Positions 10,064 through 12,500 of a stretch of DNA of 12,500 nucleotides are shown in pieces. Each line of letters starts with the position of its first letter. The first letter of the stretch is position 1. The notes beneath the pieces were generated by a model. That model did no database searches. It worked only from the letters and a program-made list of their open reading frames with translations, and was not told the origin of the DNA. Source of the DNA: Glandiceps talaboti (lineage: Eukaryota; Hemichordata; Enteropneusta; Spengelidae); contig NC_135561.1 in NCBI RefSeq assembly GCF_964340395.1, positions 18,731,740-18,744,239 of the forward strand, in the 5' to 3' direction. The position numbers and the translations under genes were made by a program.

Positions 10064-12306
10064 CTATAAGGATATACAAGTCAAAGAGAAACATTACAAA
10101 AAAACCTTTTGAAAATAATGTATTATTTTATTTGACGATTTCCCTGGCCATGACATTACGTTACTATACGAAAGTCGTAGTTAGGAACATATCTATGATG
10201 GTCTGCTAAAAGGACACTGCCATGCTGACAGAACTCTGTCTATATTTGCAGAACTGTAAACAAACCTAAACTCTGCGATGCAGGCAGTGAGGGCTTATAG
10301 GTCTTAACGAAAATATCAAACGAGCTGCAGACGATGGTACTGGCTAACGTGACTGGTGGTTGTGTACCTAATCAAAGTTCACTATAAAGTTATTTCAACT
10401 AACCTCTCCCTTTGAGGGCGCTCTACCGACGCTCGACAGGACAAAACAAACTTATCCGATCGTTGCGTTTTGGAAGTCGTTCAAACAACTGGCAAATTAA
10501 TGACACCTTACAACGCGCATGGGTTCATCTTTGTTTGATTAATACCACAGAGTGAAAGAGTGTACATTTCAATGTTCTCTAATAAGTCTTTGTCGAAAAC
10601 GTACGTCCCAACGTTTCAACTTATTAATTCATATCTGAAGTTTTTCGACCAAAGTGGTAGCCATTCGGTCTTAATTTTGAACTAATAATGTTACGTTCAT
10701 ATGTTGTCTACATTTGTACCATTTGTGGTTGAAATTGACCAGTGCATGCCTAAGGTTTACATATACACTTAACATTTTCACTATATGACCTTGAAGATAG
10801 AGGCCAAGGTTAAAGTTCAGGGTCACATCATGAAAAACATGGACAAGCCTCGAGATTTAGTCGGTAAAATGTGAATTCTGATGATAAGTATGGCCACCAT
10901 TCGGTCATTATCACATATAGGTCATTTAGCAAATTAATGTCCATCTTGGGTACCTGATATTTGTGCCAGGTTTAGTAGAAATCAGCCCCAGTATGTCAGA
11001 GGCATACATGTACACTTTGACATTATGCCTATATATGGCCTTGAATCCAAATGTGAAGGTATCATTAGAAAGCTTGACATTAATAACATTAGTGTAGATG
11101 CCTGAATAAAGTCTCTAAATATTAAAATTCCAGTGTTTATTAATAGACAAAATATGAATTAGTATTACAGATGACGGTATGGCTATGAAGTGACGTGCAT
11201 ATGATGACTATAGCATCTGGTATTTGTTGCGGTTTAAGTGGGATACAGACGGACCCAGATGCAATGATGCATGGATGGAAGGACACATGGCCATGGGACC
11301 CAACGTAGAAGCCCCCTAGGCTTTTAGTCATTGGAGCTAAAAGTTAGAAGAATTTACCTTTCCAACGAACATCATGCATATAGTGATGGTACAGCATAAA
11401 AATATTGGTACACTCATACACCCATAGGCCAGATTTGGGTCATCCACAAGAACGAGGCTGAGGGTAATGCTTATCAAACTGGCTGTCATGATGTTATAAA
11501 TAGATAGACCAATTTGTCTGTGAAAACATTAATTCAAGATTAGGACACTTTATTTGCACATAAAAAAATAGGAAGAGAAGCTAACATTGATGTATTTAAT
11601 AACGCTTCGTTCATTTGGCAAATAAATTACGGATTCCTCAACAAAGAACCTTTTAAGTGATATTGAAATACATCATGATCACTATCATCATCATCATCAT
11701 CATCATCGTGTATTTCAAAAACGCCGTTGTCTTCTTCGCCATCAATTTTTAAACCATAAATGAAGTGTAATTAAATGCATTCTTGCCTCGAATCATTTAG
11801 ACCATCCACTTCGATGTTTCTTGTTTCATGAGCAAGAAAACAACCGAACAGCAATAACAGCCCTTTTTGTCCGCAGAGGGCGCCCAGCCATATCCACAGA
11901 TTCTCAGAAGAGCAAGAATGGGTATCCTTTATAACTGTCAGTGGGCCTTGCATCTAGAATTTGGAAACAAAGCAATTATATCTCTGTGTGGACTTTGAAT
12001 GTGAGTATTAGTGTAAAAGGGCACCTGATGTGGTTGAGTGGGGGAGGGGGCAGGGGCGTTGTTGCTGAGGGTCTCAAACAAAATTTCTTGACATCAATGA
12101 TCAGATGTACAGCTTAAAACGAACAAGTCACACTTTCAAAAATGATTTAATTTGATATAGAACTTTTTTAACAATGTACATACCTCCGTGGACAGTTCAA
12201 CTAGATGAGTCTCACATGGGTTGATTAGTTGCCAAGACGTGAAAACTGCAACATCAGTTAACAACAAGATGGTGACAAAAATTATCAAATATTTGTCATA
12301 AATAGG
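9989..12306 (-). CDS. GABA-B-type (class C) receptor gene, 3' part, four exons
   Basis: The coding sequence is a join on the minus strand of 12306-12184, 11953-11787, 11517-11358 and 10063-9989. It totals 525 bases: 174 codons and a TAA stop. The phases at every junction agree (0, 2, 0). The joined protein covers TM4 to the C-terminus of a metabotropic GABA receptor. Motifs appear in the family order: a WQ..NP motif after TM4, an extracellular-loop-2 Cys eight residues before a WLG, a KGLL..FGCFLA.ETRN block in TM5, IG.S.YN at the start of TM6 and FV.K at the end of TM7. By recall of the family it is nearest to subunit-2-like receptors (LFGCFLA, ETRN, LNDS). Members of the family act at the plasma membrane as obligate dimers that signal through Gi/o proteins; which ligand or partner this copy has cannot be seen. 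The ligand-binding venus-flytrap domain and TM1-3 lie beyond position 12500. Frames are intact, so it looks like a working gene and not a pseudogene. Confidence 0.93.
10064..11357 (-). other. last intron of the GABA-B-type receptor gene, about 1.3 kb
   Basis: It is bounded on the minus strand by GTAAAT and CCTTATAG. More than half of it is a dispersed repeat (10630-11345). The remaining part, 10064-10629, shows no coding signal; a GAGGGCGCT motif lies near 10414. Confidence 0.62.
10630..11345 (+). mobile_element. dispersed non-autonomous repeat with two related modules and a GGAC-rich 3' part
   Basis: The element contains two diverged modules about 240 bp apart. Module A has CCATTCGGTC at 10661, a TGAAATTGACC segment and TATATGACCTTGAAG near 10783. 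Module B has CCATTCGGTC at 10897, AGAAATCAGCCCC and TATATGGCCTTGAAT near 11033. The 3' part reads GGATACAGACGGACCC...GGATGGAAGGACAC, a decayed GGAC run, then CCATGGGACCCAACG and an end in AGCCCCCTAGG...GGAGCTAAAA. Dispersed repeats with AGGTCA-like blocks, a (GGAC)n run and a GCCCCC...GGGCTAAAA end are, from general knowledge, common in marine invertebrate genomes. No coding capacity is visible. Ends are approximate, especially the left one. It may be a non-autonomous transposon or an old satellite-derived repeat. Confidence 0.6.
11358..11517 (-). CDS. GABA-B-type receptor exon: TM6, extracellular loop 3, TM7
   Basis: The exon is 160 bases: one base that completes a split Arg codon (AG|A), then 53 codons, ending AAG|GTAAAT. 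The acceptor is AATGTTTTCACAG. The peptide begins QIGLSIYNIM, which continues the LNDS-R of the previous exon exactly as LNDSK-YIGMSVYN does in GABA-B subunit 2. Residues about 5-26 form TM6, a short VDDPNLA loop follows, and residues about 33-52 form TM7, ending CMMFVGK. The terminal Lys is conserved in class C receptors, but the usual Pro before it is Gly here. The exon has no start codon of its own and is too short to stand out as an open frame; it was found by following the phase-2 donor of the preceding exon. Confidence 0.95.
11518..11786 (-). other. GC-AG intron of the GABA-B-type receptor gene, 269 bp
   Basis: On the minus strand the donor is CGAG|GCAAGA and the acceptor TTTTCACAG. Apart from the C at position +2 the donor matches the U1 consensus well, as is typical of real GC donors. 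Phase 2 on both sides gives an uninterrupted reading frame through the conserved LNDS-R-QIGLS junction. Confidence 0.9.
11672..11707. repeat. imperfect (ATC)n trinucleotide microsatellite
   Basis: This is a short TCA/ATC tract, perfect from about 11684 to 11707, inside the GC-AG intron. Confidence 0.9.
11787..11953 (-). CDS. GABA-B-type receptor exon: extracellular loop 2, TM5, intracellular loop 3
   Basis: The exon is 167 bases: 55 codons plus two bases. The acceptor is TTGCTTTGTTTCCAAATTCTAG, which keeps phase 0 with the exon before; a nearer ACAG and a nearer CTGAG were set aside because the first is out of phase and the second would remove the conserved loop Cys. That Cys (residue 14) stands eight residues before the W of WLG, as in GABA-B receptors, where extracellular loop 2 is disulfide-linked to TM3. 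TM5 follows, with the diagnostic block QKGLLLLFGCFLAHETRN (residues 29-46) and then loop 3 ending LNDS. The family usually has YKG where this copy has QKG. The 3' end uses a GC donor (CGAG|GCAAGA). No GT donor exists that keeps the conserved LNDS. Confidence 0.94.
11954..12183 (-). other. intron of the GABA-B-type receptor gene, 230 bp, GT-AG, with a G-rich run on the plus strand
   Basis: It is bounded by GTATGT and TTCTAG on the minus strand. A run of G tracts lies at 12040-12056 on the plus strand (GGGGG-A-GGGGG-CA-GGGG), with a further GGG at 12069-12071. The transcript therefore carries a C-rich, poly(C)-binding-protein-like stretch. Confidence 0.9.
12184..12306 (-). CDS. GABA-B-type receptor exon: end of intracellular loop 2, TM4, start of extracellular loop 2
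   Basis: This 41-codon exon is phase 0 at both ends. On the minus strand it is preceded by a textbook acceptor (TTCTTCTTGTTTTTTCACAG) and followed by GAG|GTATGT, a strong donor. The peptide opens PIYDKYL, runs into a hydrophobic TM4 helix (about residues 6-28) and contains DVAVFTSWQLINP. This matches the GABA-B pattern in which an acidic residue sits mid-helix and W-Q-hydrophobic-hydrophobic-D/N-P marks the exit from TM4. The last ten or so residues begin extracellular loop 2. An open frame continues 5' of the acceptor for another 24 codons, but that stretch contains the polypyrimidine tract and is intron. Confidence 0.93.
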
Positions 12307-12500
12307 CTGTGAAAAAACAAGAAGAAATAATCTGATTTTATACACAGCCATGATCATGAATTTGTTAGAGATAACCAACTAAGATGTTATGTGATGTTTG
12401 ACAAGTGAGTCCGGCGTGAAGAAGATGAGTGAGAACTCGGATACTAGTTACAAAACGTCACATAGAGCCTCCGGTTTAGTAAAACACTTTGGATTGGATT
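12307..12500 (-). other. intron of the GABA-B-type receptor gene (3' part only)
   Basis: This stretch runs from the TM4 exon acceptor to the window edge. The minus strand shows a strong polypyrimidine tract just before the exon. I see no TM3 or loop-2 coding sequence here, so the preceding exon lies outside the window. Confidence 0.8.

Noticed and set aside
9994-10209. 71-codon plus-strand frame
   Set aside because: It is antisense to the receptor's last exon and its intron, and has no recognisable motif.
11140-11331. 63-codon minus-strand frame next to the receptor exons
   Set aside because: It lies within the dispersed repeat and has no family motif; the receptor frame is already accounted for by exons with matching phase.
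12307-12378. Upstream extension of the TM4 frame to a methionine at 12378
   Set aside because: The extension contains a classic polypyrimidine tract and acceptor, and its peptide does not match intracellular loop 2 of the family; it is intron.

Overview
This is eukaryotic, AT-rich, intron-bearing DNA. Bacterial gene layout is absent, tetranucleotide and dinucleotide microsatellites are long, and dispersed non-coding repeats are visible. A repeat copy at 10630-11345 carries degenerate AGGTCA-like blocks, a GGAC-rich stretch and a 3' end of the form GCCCCC...GGAGCTAAAA. That style is familiar from marine invertebrates (molluscs, annelids, lancelets). I favour a marine invertebrate, perhaps a mollusc, but the sequence does not settle the phylum.

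The one gene I can identify lies on the minus strand at the right end (12306 down to 9989). It is the 3' part of a class C, GABA-B-type receptor. Four short exons join without a frame break: 12184-12306 (end of intracellular loop 2, TM4, start of extracellular loop 2), 11787-11953 (rest of that loop, TM5, intracellular loop 3), 11358-11517 (TM6, extracellular loop 3, TM7) and 9989-10063 (short cytoplasmic tail and stop). Together they give 174 codons plus stop. The venus-flytrap domain and TM1-TM3 lie beyond the right edge. One intron (11518-11786) must start with GC rather than GT. The last intron contains the dispersed repeat, which ends about a dozen bases from the 5' splice site.

The left end (1-2577) is a tandem array of a unit of about 1.05 kb in roughly two and a half copies. 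Each copy carries a (TCTG)n/(TCCG)n microsatellite. The third copy is rearranged: a piece from the middle of the unit sits alone between two microsatellites. The array probably continues beyond the left edge.

The middle (2578-9988) holds no gene I can recognise. It contains a pair of 27-base inverted repeats about 800 bp apart with a third related copy outside, an independent (TCTG)n array (7068-7199), a perfect (GA)55 tract (8157-8266), and weak exon-like open frames around 8308-8770. The long Thr-Asp-Arg-Gln or Cys-Leu-Ser-Val open frames in the microsatellites are artefacts of a 4-base repeat that has no stop codon in any frame.
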